This document shows, one piece after another, positions 11,966 through 22,060 of a stretch of DNA of 64,000 nucleotides. Every line of letters starts with the position of its first letter. The stretch's first letter is position 1. The notes below the pieces were generated by a model. That model searched no databases and was not told the origin of the DNA. It worked only from the letters and a program-made list of their open reading frames with translations. The stretch covers positions 255,501 to 319,500 of the forward strand of contig OU862886.1 of NCBI GenBank assembly GCA_917880725.1. Direction: 5' to 3'. A program made the position numbers and the translations under genes. This stretch comes from Selenia dentaria (taxonomy: Eukaryota > Arthropoda > Insecta > Lepidoptera > Geometridae).

Positions 11966-13017
11966 GCTAGGCTCGCTTGTTATTTGCAGTAGTTAAATAT
12001 CGTTTGGGAAATGAACATTATCTAATAAAAGTATAACACATTATTATTTATCAAGTTTATGTGTTCCAATTCAGACTTTATTTTGTGCGATTTGGAATAT
12101 AGTAAACTTCACCATTTCCATTTATTTGCCCGACGACCAAACGAACGACAAATAACACTGAAGCTTTCCCGTACCTTCACTTACAGACCATTTCCATCTT
12201 CAAAACGTTTATTACAAAGGACGGAGTTCATTTACTGCGTCTGTTTCCGGAAAGACACAAGCAATCATAACATTTAAGGTTGCAAATACATCACATGCCG
12301 CATCAGGTGTGACGGTAAAGTCCAAGCCTATTGGGGATAGTAGCAAATAACGTGGATAATCATGTGATTTTCATTTCTATTAAAGTTTATAATAATCAAC
12401 TTGAATACAATATAAAAAATGCAATAAAGGTTGCATTATTTTCTGGACTATTAACGTTTCTTACAATAATATTAACAAAGCCGTAAAACTTAATAGACGT
12501 GCCTGACCTTTAGCTATCATCGTAATGGCTTTCACCTTTATTTAAATATAAATTTATTCACTAATTAGTTACCCGAACTTACTGAATATGAGACTCGTGC
12601 GCACTTATTATGCGCGAACATAAGTGCTAGTTATAATCCATCAAATGCAATAACAGTTTCTTCATTTTAGATCTCTACAGCCACTTTTTACCTTAAGTCT
12701 TATCAAAGAAAATTCTTTGCCAATTCCTTCCAAGCTTCTAATAAGAATGTTTTATCCATCTCAATATTCTAATAGCTGAAATGTGAAAACAAGTTTGTGT
12801 CGTTTTTTTATATCGCAAAAACATTAGGAACACGAGAGGACTGCGTGGACAAACTCAAGTCTCAAGCCAGTATGTAAATGGTAAGAGGCACAGAACCCCG
12901 TCTCCCTAGATCGAAGGCATCTTATAAGTCGATACAAGAGATCGTCTGGTTGTTCCAACAGAGCGCTAGATGTTCTGTCCTAAAGCAGTAGTGTGCAACC
13001 ACTATTGTATAAGTAGG
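11966..13017. other. Non-coding stretch
   Basis: No gene seen. A short perfect hairpin (GCACTTAT and ATAAGTGC) lies near 12601-12630. Open frames are short and unremarkable. Confidence 0.4.
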
Positions 13018-13175
13018 ACACTGTGCAAGTATTACCGGGTGTGTATATGTATATAAGTACGTATGTATATCAGTCATCAGGTTACCATAGTACAGGCTCT
13101 GCCTAGTTTGGGACCTGAACACCGCGTGTGGATGTTGTCCCATATGATATGATATATGATATGATATGATGATAT
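13018..13175 (+). mobile_element. tRNA-derived SINE, copy 2, 5'-truncated, with ATATG tail
   Basis: This plus-strand copy shares the body of the SINE at 2176-2418 (CAGTCATCAGGTTACCATAG, GGATGTTGTCCCATAT) but lacks the tRNA head. It ends in an imperfect (ATATG)n tract at 13141-13175. The tail explains the microsatellite, and the truncation is typical of LINE-mediated copying. Confidence 0.7.
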
Positions 13176-14690
13176 TGCTGTGTGAATATCAAAAAATGAA
13201 TGCTTCTGGTAATCATTCTGGTACATAAACACAGTTCTTCCAGAGAGGTGCCATACAAAAGAAGGTCTGGGTGTCACTGTAACTGCCATAAACGTGGGTA
13301 CCTACACCTCACTACCTAGCGAATGCTTCAGCCGTCCCGTTACCTTAGAATAAAAACTAGAACTTGCGACAGAAACAGTCTGATATCCAAAAAACAAACA
13401 TTTATAAATATAGAGTTTAGGAAAGGGTAGTTACTGAGAGATTTTTCCATGTCTACAAAATCTCACGTGCACGAATTCATAAGCAGAGGCAGCTCAAAAC
13501 AAAGATTTATTCCTCAAGCTGGTGTATAAGTAAATATAAGTAGTTATCAATCAGAGGCCGAAATAATGGAGCATTCGAGTGTCCAGCCCGTACGATGTGA
13601 TGAGCAATGATGAGTCGGAGGGTTCCCACGCCGGTCCCAGCGAGCGGCTGAGACAGCGCGCGATGTGACGCGACACGACGCGACGCGAGGCGACAACGAC
13701 ACAACGTGAGGCGATGCCGACGGCGGCACACACAACACACAACAGAACCCATGAATATTAAATTTAATGACGTACAAATTGGAGACGCTACCGTTCACAC
13801 GCGCGCTGTTGCTAACAACTCCCAAGTGATGCAGGCTTCGGATACAATTGGAAAAGAGCGATATCTGGCGACTACATCTCTTGGTACGAACACATTTCCT
13901 ATTTATTTAGATTATTGATAATGATAGTTGGCAGGTTACGGTAATCAACGTAGATCCAAGAATTCCTTAAAACTTATCAATTTGATTCAGAAGACCTTAA
14001 AATTCTTTTTGAATGTTATAGGTAATAGTTTCAGTTATAGGTCTAGGATATGAAGTACTGATGAAGTTTGACATCTGTTTGATCCGGTATCGTGACGAAC
14101 CCCTCCCCGCACCCCGCGCGCCTCCCCTCCGTCACCGGTAGCCGAAACAACGCAATCATGAATACAATTACGTGCCTGACCACACGTAATAGCCACAGTT
14201 ACTCCGAATACCTCATTATTAGATTTGATTAATATTCTAGAGTTCAATCATCGCAGTAATTTATGGTCATTTTGGTAGTAAACAGAGTTCGGCGGCTCCC
14301 GTGTCCGGTTCTTGTGGGAACGTTTTTAGGACGACGGTTACACTACTGTAGTACGTAATCGCCATTCATGCGAGTAGTGAAGAAGTAATTAAGGAAAAGC
14401 TGAAGTTCACGGCCAGATAACTGGACCAATGGGCGAGGCGTTCCCGGCGCACGAACTCCGGCGATCATCCGAATTCAAATAAGCTCGAGTCGTGACTCCC
14501 GACAAAAGACGATTTCGTTAAAAAACTTTAATCACGATAATTTTACTTTCGGTAGTTTAAACCGAAAAAGGCTTTGTGTTTTTTGTGCGTTCCGGGTGGA
14601 AAGTGAAATCGTGTGTCAAATGCCAGCGTTCAGCGCATCACACGAATAGCCAGTTGATTGGGTTTTTACGCGCGGGTTGGCGGGACCGCT
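13176..14690. other. Non-coding stretch
   Basis: 13590-13740 is CpG-rich with repeated 'cgacgcgac' text, which creates overlapping open frames on the minus strand. 14095-14140 is C-rich. No splice-supported coding sequence is visible. Confidence 0.4.
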
Positions 14691-14765
14691 AGGAATCCGC
14701 GCCGGGCGGGGGTGCGCGGGCCACAGAGGGGGTGCGGAGGGGGTGACGGGAGGAGGGGACACCAG
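14690..14765 (+). promoter_or_regulatory. G-rich, CpG-rich patch
   Basis: Repeated runs of three to five G occur over about 75 bases in an otherwise AT-rich region, which gives GC-box and G-quadruplex potential. No transcript start can be assigned. Confidence 0.25.
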
Positions 14766-14963
14766 TAACCGAATTTAAAATTTAGATAAGCGGAATAAAC
14801 ACTCGGGTGCGGAATGTGTGCGGAGCGCGCTCGGCCCGCTCTGAAGTCGGGCTCCCCATTATGTCGCGCTCGATCACTACTCGGTTATCTGCCTCGCGAA
14901 TCATTTGATGTTTGGCAAAATACTTGCAAATTAGATTATTTATCATGACATCTCATACCTAGC

Positions 14964-15047
14964 AGTAACTAAAGTGCGATGGTTAGTCGTTACTCGTGCC
15001 TGTTATTACGAGTTACGACCAACCATCGCGCTATAGTCACTAGTTAC
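14964..15047. repeat. Long imperfect hairpin (MITE or small-RNA precursor-like)
   Basis: 22-base arms at 14976-14997 and 15008-15029 pair with two mismatches around a 10-base loop. Outer parts (AGTAACT at 14964 and AGTTACT at 15041) extend the pairing with small bulges to about 84 bases. The size and shape suit a palindromic MITE and also resemble a miRNA precursor. Confidence 0.6.
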
Positions 15048-15759
15048 TACTACGAAATGTGATGAGCCTACCTATTTCGTAATTGTATAAGTCTTTCAAC
15101 ATCACCGCATCGTTCTCATTTTAGTCGATTGTGAGTTTCGTTAAACCATTGCGGCTTTTGAATATTATTCCTTACTTACAACATCGATAAAAGTTCCTTA
15201 ACGTACTAAATATCCATCGACTGAACTGAAGTTGCTTTGAAATATAAAGGCAGAATATACATTACTTCAGGTTCGCGGGGCACGAGGTTATCTCTGTGCG
15301 CGCGTACACAAGAGTGACCGTCCCCTGCGATCTCCCTCGGCTGCAGGGGAGCAGCGGGTACGGCCGGGTACTGAGTGGCAAATGTGCCAATTTTCCACTA
15401 CACCTCCCATGCGCGGCGTGAAACGTAACGCGGTCGCAGCGACCGACGGCACAATGTACTGGACAGTGGCGATCAGTTTACGAGATACTCAATTTGTGCA
15501 CGAACATGTGGGAGCTTACGGCATTAGCGGTGAGGGAGCCGAGCGTGCGGCTGTTGTGGTAAACGTGTGTGGAGAATTGGTTGAAAATAGTTTAAATAAC
15601 ATTACGACTATTAGACAATGTTTGGTACCAAAATTACAAATAAACATAATTTATAGAGAAAACTCTTCAATTTTAGTCTCGATAGAAATAGATAGACTTC
15701 AAAACCCTTCCACGTCTTAGATTAGAACTCTTTGTGAATCTATTCTCGTGAGTTTGTTC

Positions 15760-15960
15760 GGGACAGCAGGTGCTGCCACCATAGCCAGTTCTACGGTGAA
15801 GCAGTAGGTAATGTTCGCAATACTGCGTTTTGTTTTGAAACACAGTTTGGTTGGTAGCCGGCGAAATTACAGGCACATGGACTCGGGACAACTCAGGGTT
15901 ACGGGCGCAGTCCGTCACTTGTGAGGAGGTTACCACTCAACTTCAGGTGATCCTCAAGCT
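15760..15960. repeat. Dispersed repeat family B, copy 1
   Basis: 'gccggcgaaattacaggcac', 'ggttacgggcgcagt' and 'cacttgtga' recur in the same order near 62868-62960. I recall the same text from lepidopteran intergenic repeats. No coding content is visible. Confidence 0.5.
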
Positions 15961-16070
15961 TGTACTGTTTGTTTTCTAATAACTTGAAATATTTAGACGC
16001 CCGGGAATCCAAATTTTATCGACAGCCCTATAATTGTTTACTAATTAAATAATATATTTTTTTGTTTTAG

Positions 16071-16129
16071 TTCAGGTGACAGTAGTTTCCGTATCCGGTG
16101 CGAGAACTTACCCGGTGGATAGCGAGTAG
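16071..16129 (+). CDS. Candidate terminal coding exon
   Basis: A pyrimidine-rich acceptor ending 'tttttttgttttag' closes at 16070. From there, one frame, entered with two bases of a split codon, reads QVTVVSVSGARTYPVDSE and stops at TAG 16127-16129. An AATAAA poly(A) signal follows at 16172-16177, 43 bases after the stop, as expected for a short last exon. The codons are GC-richer at third positions than the flanks. I do not recognise the protein. An alternative acceptor at 16075 would shorten the exon. No partner exon is certain, and a 112-codon frame at 15382-15720 on the same strand has no clear link to it. Confidence 0.3.
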
Positions 16130-16521
16130 GTTCAGAAGTCTGAAACTTAAGCACAGAGTAATTCAGAAAATAATAAATCCATAAAGGTAATCACACAAAT
16201 CATTATCTTCTCTTCTATTGTATAACTTCACTTGTAGAGAATGCAACTCTGTATGCAGCAATGTTCAACTGCAAGAGTTTCAATATTGCAAATACGAGTA
16301 TGTACATACATGATAACCCTAGCTCATCCGGGAGCGAGTGAGTGAGTGGGTGACCGCGGGCACGCAACGTGACGAATTGAATCAAATTAAAAAGCTAGCT
16401 GTGAACGAAGTATACATAAAGTAAGTGCACTATATTAAAACGGAGTCAAAAGGCACCATTTGCTACTTTGGAAAAAAGTATATACCTAAAAATTGTACAG
16501 TGAAGTTTTTTAATAAACTTT

Positions 16522-16916
16522 CATCATCATCATCATCAGAATCAGCCCATTTTCTTCCCACTGCTAGGACTCAAGCCTTCCTCTCAGAGAGAGGAGTTGG
16601 GCCATAATCCACCACGCGAGCCCAGTGCGGCTTGGTGGATAGGTTAGTGGCCAACCCATTTCAAAGTTTTCAGGCCGCCCGAATGCCTTCGACATAGCCT
16701 AACGACTGTTGTCCTAAGACAAACAACCGGGACCAACGGCTTAACGTGCTCTCCGAATTACGGAAGCCTACGGAATAATGCCACTAGCGGTCACCCATCC
16801 AAGTCCTGACCGCAGAAAGTTTGCTTAACTTGTTGATCCGTTAAGATCGCTAAGTCAAGCTCCGCTACGAGCGCTTCACATGATTATATTATAATTATTA
16901 TAAAACATAATATATA
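16522..16916 (-). mobile_element. 5S-rRNA-derived SINE with LINE-like 3' end
   Basis: The element is flanked by an exact 11-base duplication, TAATAAACTTT, at 16511-16521 and 16917-16927. Read on the minus strand, 16787-16849 matches the internal promoter half of 5S rRNA (CGGATCA, AGTTAAGCA, then ACTTGGATGGGTGACCGC). Next comes a middle part (GACCAACGG text on the plus strand at about 16730). The 3' part carries CCACCAAGCCGCACTGGG and GTGGATTATGGCCCAAC, then AGCAGTGGG and a (GAT)n tail. That 3' text is shared with lepidopteran LINE ends, as expected of a SINE that borrows a LINE's machinery. 5S-headed SINEs form the SINE3 class. There is no coding capacity. Confidence 0.7.
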
Positions 16917-16929
16917 TAATAAACTTTAC

Positions 16930-17774
16930 ATAAGTTGGTAGATTATGATTATTGTTCATACATTTGTTGGTTTTTCTTAATGTCATATATCAAAACTATT
17001 TTTTAACAAGTTGAAATGTTTCTATCTATACAAAATGTGATCAGAAATATTTTTAACACTGATTCTTTTATTATTAATAACAAATATATAAATCAACGCA
17101 ATTGAGCCTCCAACTTCTAGCACGCAATTGGTTATATATCCATGCTTCGACAAATGAAGTCTGCAATCCAACATGAGAGCAACTTTTGTAATGTATGTGT
17201 ATTATTGTACTAAAATGTACTTAATATATTCAATTAGAAGCACATTAAATGATTACAATATTCAAACGGCACGTCAAAATATGAATAGTGCGAGTGACCG
17301 CTGGCGTTCTCGTAAAAACTTACGAATTGGCTTGTCTTGTGTGGTCGGGTCGGGGAGGCACTCGCGGAAACGGCGGGTCAATGACCTTGTACATTACACA
17401 ACCACGGCTTAATTGTTTTATTGCCTCTACTAATGCTCGTGTTTGTGATTATCATTAACGCGAAACTATGTGTGTTTGTTAATCTGTTATGATAAAAACT
17501 ACTGAAATGTTTAATACTGATATGAGCTGGAATTGTAACAATATACAATAGGCTACCTTTTGTCCGAAAAAATCTTATATATTATTCGGCGCGGGAGGCG
17601 CAGGAGGCGTGGCGGACGCACATCGAATTATTTTCTCTATACTCTATACATTAATTGCGTTAAATAAAATTGTTGCGTCTGTTTTTTAATTCCAAATTAA
17701 GATCTTTTCACTACATGTATATGAAATTATATATAGTAATTACCTACATAAACAATAAACCATTAACAATTATC
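16930..17774. other. Non-coding stretch
   Basis: AT-rich with a short GC-rich patch at 17585-17625. No gene seen. Confidence 0.4.
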
Positions 17775-17890
17775 TCTTTGTACCGGATAATCTCTGCAAC
17801 GGCTGGACCGATTTAATGGGATATTCACTGGGAGGTAGCTGATGTTATAAGAAGTAAAAGGATACTTATATTTTAGAAAAAAACTCTATC
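17775..17890 (+). repeat. Dispersed repeat family C, partial copy
   Basis: 'tctgcaacggctggaccgatt' (read in parts), 'gggaggtagctgatgttata' and 'aggatactt' match the middle of the common lepidopteran repeat seen more fully at 47291-47460. The start is missing and the copy is old. Confidence 0.4.
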
Positions 17891-17937
17891 CCTCTGTAAG
17901 TTTGTTATGTACCTTATCACGCTTAAACGGATAAATG

Positions 17938-18322
17938 GCCGTACGATTCTCTAAGAGCAAACATCGTTGCATCTTTGACAACATCCGTGAAACAAATGAC
18001 GGGATCACAAGAAACATTGGAAAAACAACCTGTGGGGCTATTATATATCTCAGTTGCTAACAAATGTTGATTGAAATCAAAAAAAATAATTACGGCTCTA
18101 TGTCTGTTTTGACAACTCCAGCAAGCAAAAATGTTAGTAAGTTGACGACTGGAGCTGACAAAACTGACATAGAGCTGCCATTTTTTCGATTTCAATCAAA
18201 CTTGTTAGCAACTGGGATACATAATAGCCCTGCTTGTGTGCAAGGGCGATATCTCATAAAGTATTTGACATCGGTGAGCTCGTCGACGAGCGCATCGACG
18301 AATTATTCCTGAAACGCACGGC
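17938..18322 (+). mobile_element. MITE family D, copy 1, split by another MITE
   Basis: The ends are GCCGTACGATTCTC at 17938 and CGCACGGC at 18315-18322, inverted relative to each other. The left part ('gagcaaacatcgttgcatct', 'gtgaaacaaatga', 'acattggaaaa') and right part ('caagggcgatatctca') are continuous in the copies at 20789-20890 and 36014-36128. Here about 196 bases are inserted between them. It is non-coding. Confidence 0.75.
18035..18230. mobile_element. MITE family E, inserted in MITE family D
   Basis: Long terminal inverted repeats start GGGCTATTAT at 18035 and mirror it at 18221-18230. They run through CAGTTGCTAACAA, TTGATTGAAATC and GGCTCTATGTC into the centre, so most of the 196 bases form one imperfect palindrome. 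The right end reads CAGGG on the minus strand, like many hAT ends. The duplication is too diverged to call, so superfamily assignment is open. Confidence 0.7.
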
Positions 18323-18361
18323 TGATCGTAATCAAATTTAGCAATGTTATGTCCCGGGAAA

Positions 18362-18430
18362 GCACAGACGATACTTTTCATCATCATCATCTCTATCATC
18401 CATCTCCACGCAGATGAAACCGCGAGCCGC
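18362..18430 (+). repeat. Dispersed repeat family C fragment with (ATC)n
   Basis: 'gatacttttcatcatcatca', then 'atccatctccacgcagatg', matches 47408-47450 and 32641-32690. It keeps the same internal ATC microsatellite in the same place. Confidence 0.45.
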
Positions 18431-18537
18431 AGATACTTAAAAATATATTAGATAAAGCTTCAACTAGATTCATAATTATAGCTTGGTCGGTAGTACCGCG
18501 GCGCTAAATATTATGCATGCTAGTATTAGTGTGCAGT

Positions 18538-18596
18538 GAAGCCCACTGTTGCAGTTTGAAGCCCACTGTTGCAGTTTGAAGCCCACTGTTGCAGTT
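18538..18596 (+). repeat. Three tandem 20-base units
   Basis: GAAGCCCACTGTTGCAGTTT is repeated at 18538, 18558 and 18578 with no mismatches. The last unit lacks its final T. Confidence 0.95.
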
Positions 18597-18599
18597 GTG

Positions 18600-19879
18600 C
18601 GCAAACATTATATGGTTTTAAAACGGATAGTATCATTAATGTAGGTTGCGTCCAAAATATATTTTAATATATATTAAATATAATTTGATGAAATTAAAGA
18701 AATATTTGAAATATACCATATCTACCATTTGTTTGCATGATGCCCACCGGATTCAACGGAATGTAACAGAGATAACGTATACCCAGGATTAACACCGGAA
18801 ACTTTTATACGCAGAAAATCGACAGTCATTTTACTCACAAACTTTCGCTAGCAATACCAAAACTTTAAAATTCAACCGCAAGTTGGTTTTATATAAAAAT
18901 ATTGCAGCCGTTTGTGAGCTTCTGTAGAATACTTTACTGCATGTTTAGCGTTCAGTCAGTAAAGTAATATCGAATATTGTAAAAAGGTCGTCGTTCCATT
19001 TCATCTGACATTTCACTCGCTAATGTATGCCGGACGGCGCGGCGCGGCGCAGTGCGCGGTGACCTTTACATGAGCTTCAAACAATTAATTGAATACGATT
19101 ACTATCTATAGCCAGCTACTTAATTACTCCATGAACTTGGTCACTTTCTCATAAACCTTACACACACGTAGTCGGTGTAGTGGCACAGGTGCAGTACACA
19201 CTTGCTAAACTAAACGCTATCGGATTCAAATATAAATTATTTGATTGTGCGCTACTTTGCCTATATTTTTCAAGTAGATGCATTAAACAAAATAGTGAAT
19301 CATTTCATTGGGACAAAAGATTTTGTTTTATTTAATTTCAAACGCAACAGAAGCGAGACAGTCCAGACAAGGTTTGCAAGTGAGTTATAAAAGACCACAC
19401 GATGTCTCACAAACCCATTTATGTAGTTCTATAGATAATCTAGAGCCGAACTTACGCAATAAAAATTGTCATATATATAATAATAGACGTCATCAATGCC
19501 TTAATTAAATAAATGGGTTGTCTAATTGTTTACCCGATAAAATGTAAGCAATAATACTGATTGCCCGAATTTAATTTGCCCGGATTTGAAAGCTTCTGTG
19601 ACATACTTTTGTTTGGCCGTACATTAGATTCCACAATGATACGAGTGCCATACGTATTGTTTTCCATTTTATTAACTGCTATAATATTATTTAACAGAAT
19701 ATTTCAACGCCATACTAAATTAATTTCAAATACATCCAAGCCTTTCTTGATCCAAGAAGAGGAGAATTTTGAGTTCCAAGTAGCTTCCGTAGAAAATTAA
19801 CCTAACGCCTTTGTCCTAAGAAGCGAAGGGCTCTCTAGCACTTCGCTGGCACTCGGCTCGTGCGTTGTTTTTTCATGTT
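18600..19879. other. Non-coding stretch
   Basis: No gene supported. A frame at 19636-19800 from an ATG is partly hydrophobic but has no match I know and sits in repeat-like DNA. Confidence 0.4.
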
Positions 19880-19902
19880 CTAACCTAACCTAACCTAATC
19901 CT
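19880..19902 (-). repeat. Short interstitial telomere-like tract (TTAGG)n
   Basis: CTAACCTAACCTAACCTAAT on the plus strand is four units, the last one imperfect, of the insect telomere repeat read on the minus strand. Confidence 0.8.
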
Positions 19903-20788
19903 ATTGATTGTTTAGTTTAAACCGATTTTTTTTCTATAAGCAATTTCGATGACAAATGATGTTATTGAAATTGACTTTATGGAAAACAAAGTTTCTAGCA
20001 CGTGACTAATATAGTAAACAACGAGTATGACATATGAAATTATGAGAAACAATATTATATCTGTTGACCAGTATAGCAGATAAAATTTTGGCAAATGAAA
20101 TTCTGGCAAGTGGGTGTATCCCAAATAAATGATTTTCCAATTTTGAATTGAGCTTTGTTATTTTATTCCAATACTTGAACAATTATACAATATTAGAGCG
20201 TCCTTGACTCCTGAAATTTATTATTTGAATTCATAATATATGTTCGTTAGGACTAACATAACAAGAGGAAAACGAGCATCCCTCGTTTACTTCTTGTAGT
20301 TACTGTGACTCTATCGTCGACAGTAGGTTGCTGATTCGATTACTGTCTCAGACTTGAGTTGTCGCTGGTGGTAACACCATGAGGAAGCTGACAGGATGGT
20401 GTTCGGGCATTTAGCCTCCCTATGGTAGCTTACTTTACAACGTCGCCAAGCACCTGGCTGTAATGAACCGCTACTAGCACTCGATTGGATAAAACGGAAG
20501 TCGATTGATTATAAAAACGCATGCAATCTCAAAACCAGCATTACTGCACTCAACAACATTTGACCCCTGATACTTTAAGTACATACGGCTGCATCGTAAT
20601 GCTTATTGTGACGTGTGAGAGCAGGTAATGGAACGCCACACCCGTGTGTCGCTCGGTACACTTGATGAATGAGTGGTGTGAATATCGCGTATCGTAATGA
20701 GGTGCGCGCGAGTGCCCATGTGACGCTAACGAGACCCCCCCCCCTCTTGTCTACCTCTACTTTCCGGTTCCGTTCCGATGGGCGCGAT
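19903..20788. other. Non-coding stretch
   Basis: 20330-20460 looks repeat-derived ('ggcatttagcctccctatgg') but I cannot assign it. 20731-20742 is a C homopolymer run. No gene seen. Confidence 0.35.
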
Positions 20789-20903
20789 TGATGAGATATC
20801 GCCCTTGTGATTTTCCAACGTCATCTCTTCATTTGTTTCACGGATGTAGTCAAAGATGCAACGATGTTTGCTCTTAGAGAATCGCACGGCTATCGTGCGA
20901 TTC
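20789..20903 (-). mobile_element. MITE family D, copy 2, with terminal hairpin
   Basis: On the minus strand, GCCGTGCGATTCTCTAAGAG is followed by 'caaacatcgttgcatcttt', 'gtgaaacaaatga' and 'caagggcgatatctcat', as in copy 1. The copy ends without the far inverted repeat. Outside its start, GAATCGCACG (20879-20888) and CGTGCGATTC (20894-20903) form a perfect 10-base hairpin, so part of the end is duplicated in inverted order. Confidence 0.7.
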
Positions 20904-21683
20904 TGAGTATTCTGTACACTACTGCAATGCTGCAGTAGTAGCAATTAAGGGGAAATCCCTCGAAAACATACAAGTATGTAGATACCTTTTTAAACTTTCA
21001 CGGTTATTTTCAATAAACATATTGTACGTCCCGCGATCATGGCGCTTGCAACTGTGTTCATTACAAATAAATATCATGGTTTTCATCCCGCAAGTAAAAA
21101 TATGTTGATAATATAATTGTGTAAATGTGCGCCAGCGAGCCAAGCCGCATGAGCCCGACAATCCCGACATGCACTTGACTTACTACCCGATAAATCGGGA
21201 TAAAAAGTACTCCACTCCAAATGTAATCAATTCCAATCAGCCATTTTTGCGTGATAACGAACATCCGCGCACTCTCACATTTATAACATGCGTACATCAA
21301 CTTGATACCTTAAACACTATTCTGAGAAAAAGGTCTGACATTCAGATTGTCAGACGGACAACAAAATGATCCTGTTAGCGTTAATCCTTCTTTCTCTTGA
21401 GGTGTGGAACAATCAAAACTGTTATATAACTTTATACTCATGTATATGATTAAAATGATGTTGGCCAGATTGTTTCAGTAGGTTTGGCAACACATGCTAA
21501 ATAGGTTAACAATGTGATAACCATTGAGGTATTGCACTGCATGCGCATCGCGGGGGACAACTGTGTTACCGATGACAAACGAGCTCAAACGGGGCTCAAT
21601 CACGAGCACGCACCGACACGACACGACACGACACGACGCGCGGAGTGGGACATCAACAGGTTACGTTTATACAATACATATAA

Positions 21684-21732
21684 GAAAAATACCAACAAAT
21701 GGAACCAACGGTTCCATTTGTTGGTATTTTTC
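21684..21732. repeat. Perfect 23-base-arm hairpin, 3-base loop
   Basis: The arm at 21684-21706 (starting GAAAAATACCAACAAATGG) is exactly mirrored at 21710-21732 around 'aac'. A flawless palindrome of this length implies recent origin or a functional or replication-linked cause. Confidence 0.95.
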
Positions 21733-21824
21733 AACAACAAAAAGTGTGAAACAACTTGTTGAAGTCGGTACCGTGACAGTTCAAAAGCACCTATTATCAC
21801 AATATTGTGCGCATGGTACCGACT

Positions 21825-22060
21825 CCGACATGTTATTTGCCACTTTTTGGTGTTGAAGTCACTTCCGTCTTGCCAACATTTTTTTCAACCTTTTTAGTGA
21901 CCCGTGCCACTTAAGGGATCGATTGTCATTCACCGTCAATAATGATATCACCAAAATAGGCGAAACAATTTGCTGGACTAAATTTGATGAAATTTAAATG
22001 GGAACACCTCGGAAGTATACGTAGCGTATAACAAAAAAATATTATTAAAATCGAAAGTTT
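21825..22060. repeat. Dispersed repeat family A, copy 2
   Basis: It shares 'tttttagtgacccgtgccac', 'gattgtcattcaccgtcaat', 'aaatttgatgaaattt' and 'gaagtatacg' in order with 4945-5235. It starts just beyond the hairpin at 21684, which may belong to the same element or to a neighbour. Confidence 0.6.

Noticed and set aside
15382..15720. 112-codon plus-strand open frame (MCQFSTTPPMRGVKR...)
   Set aside because: Among the longest frames outside repeats, but with no recognisable motif, no clear splice context and ordinary composition. Expected by chance in this much sequence.
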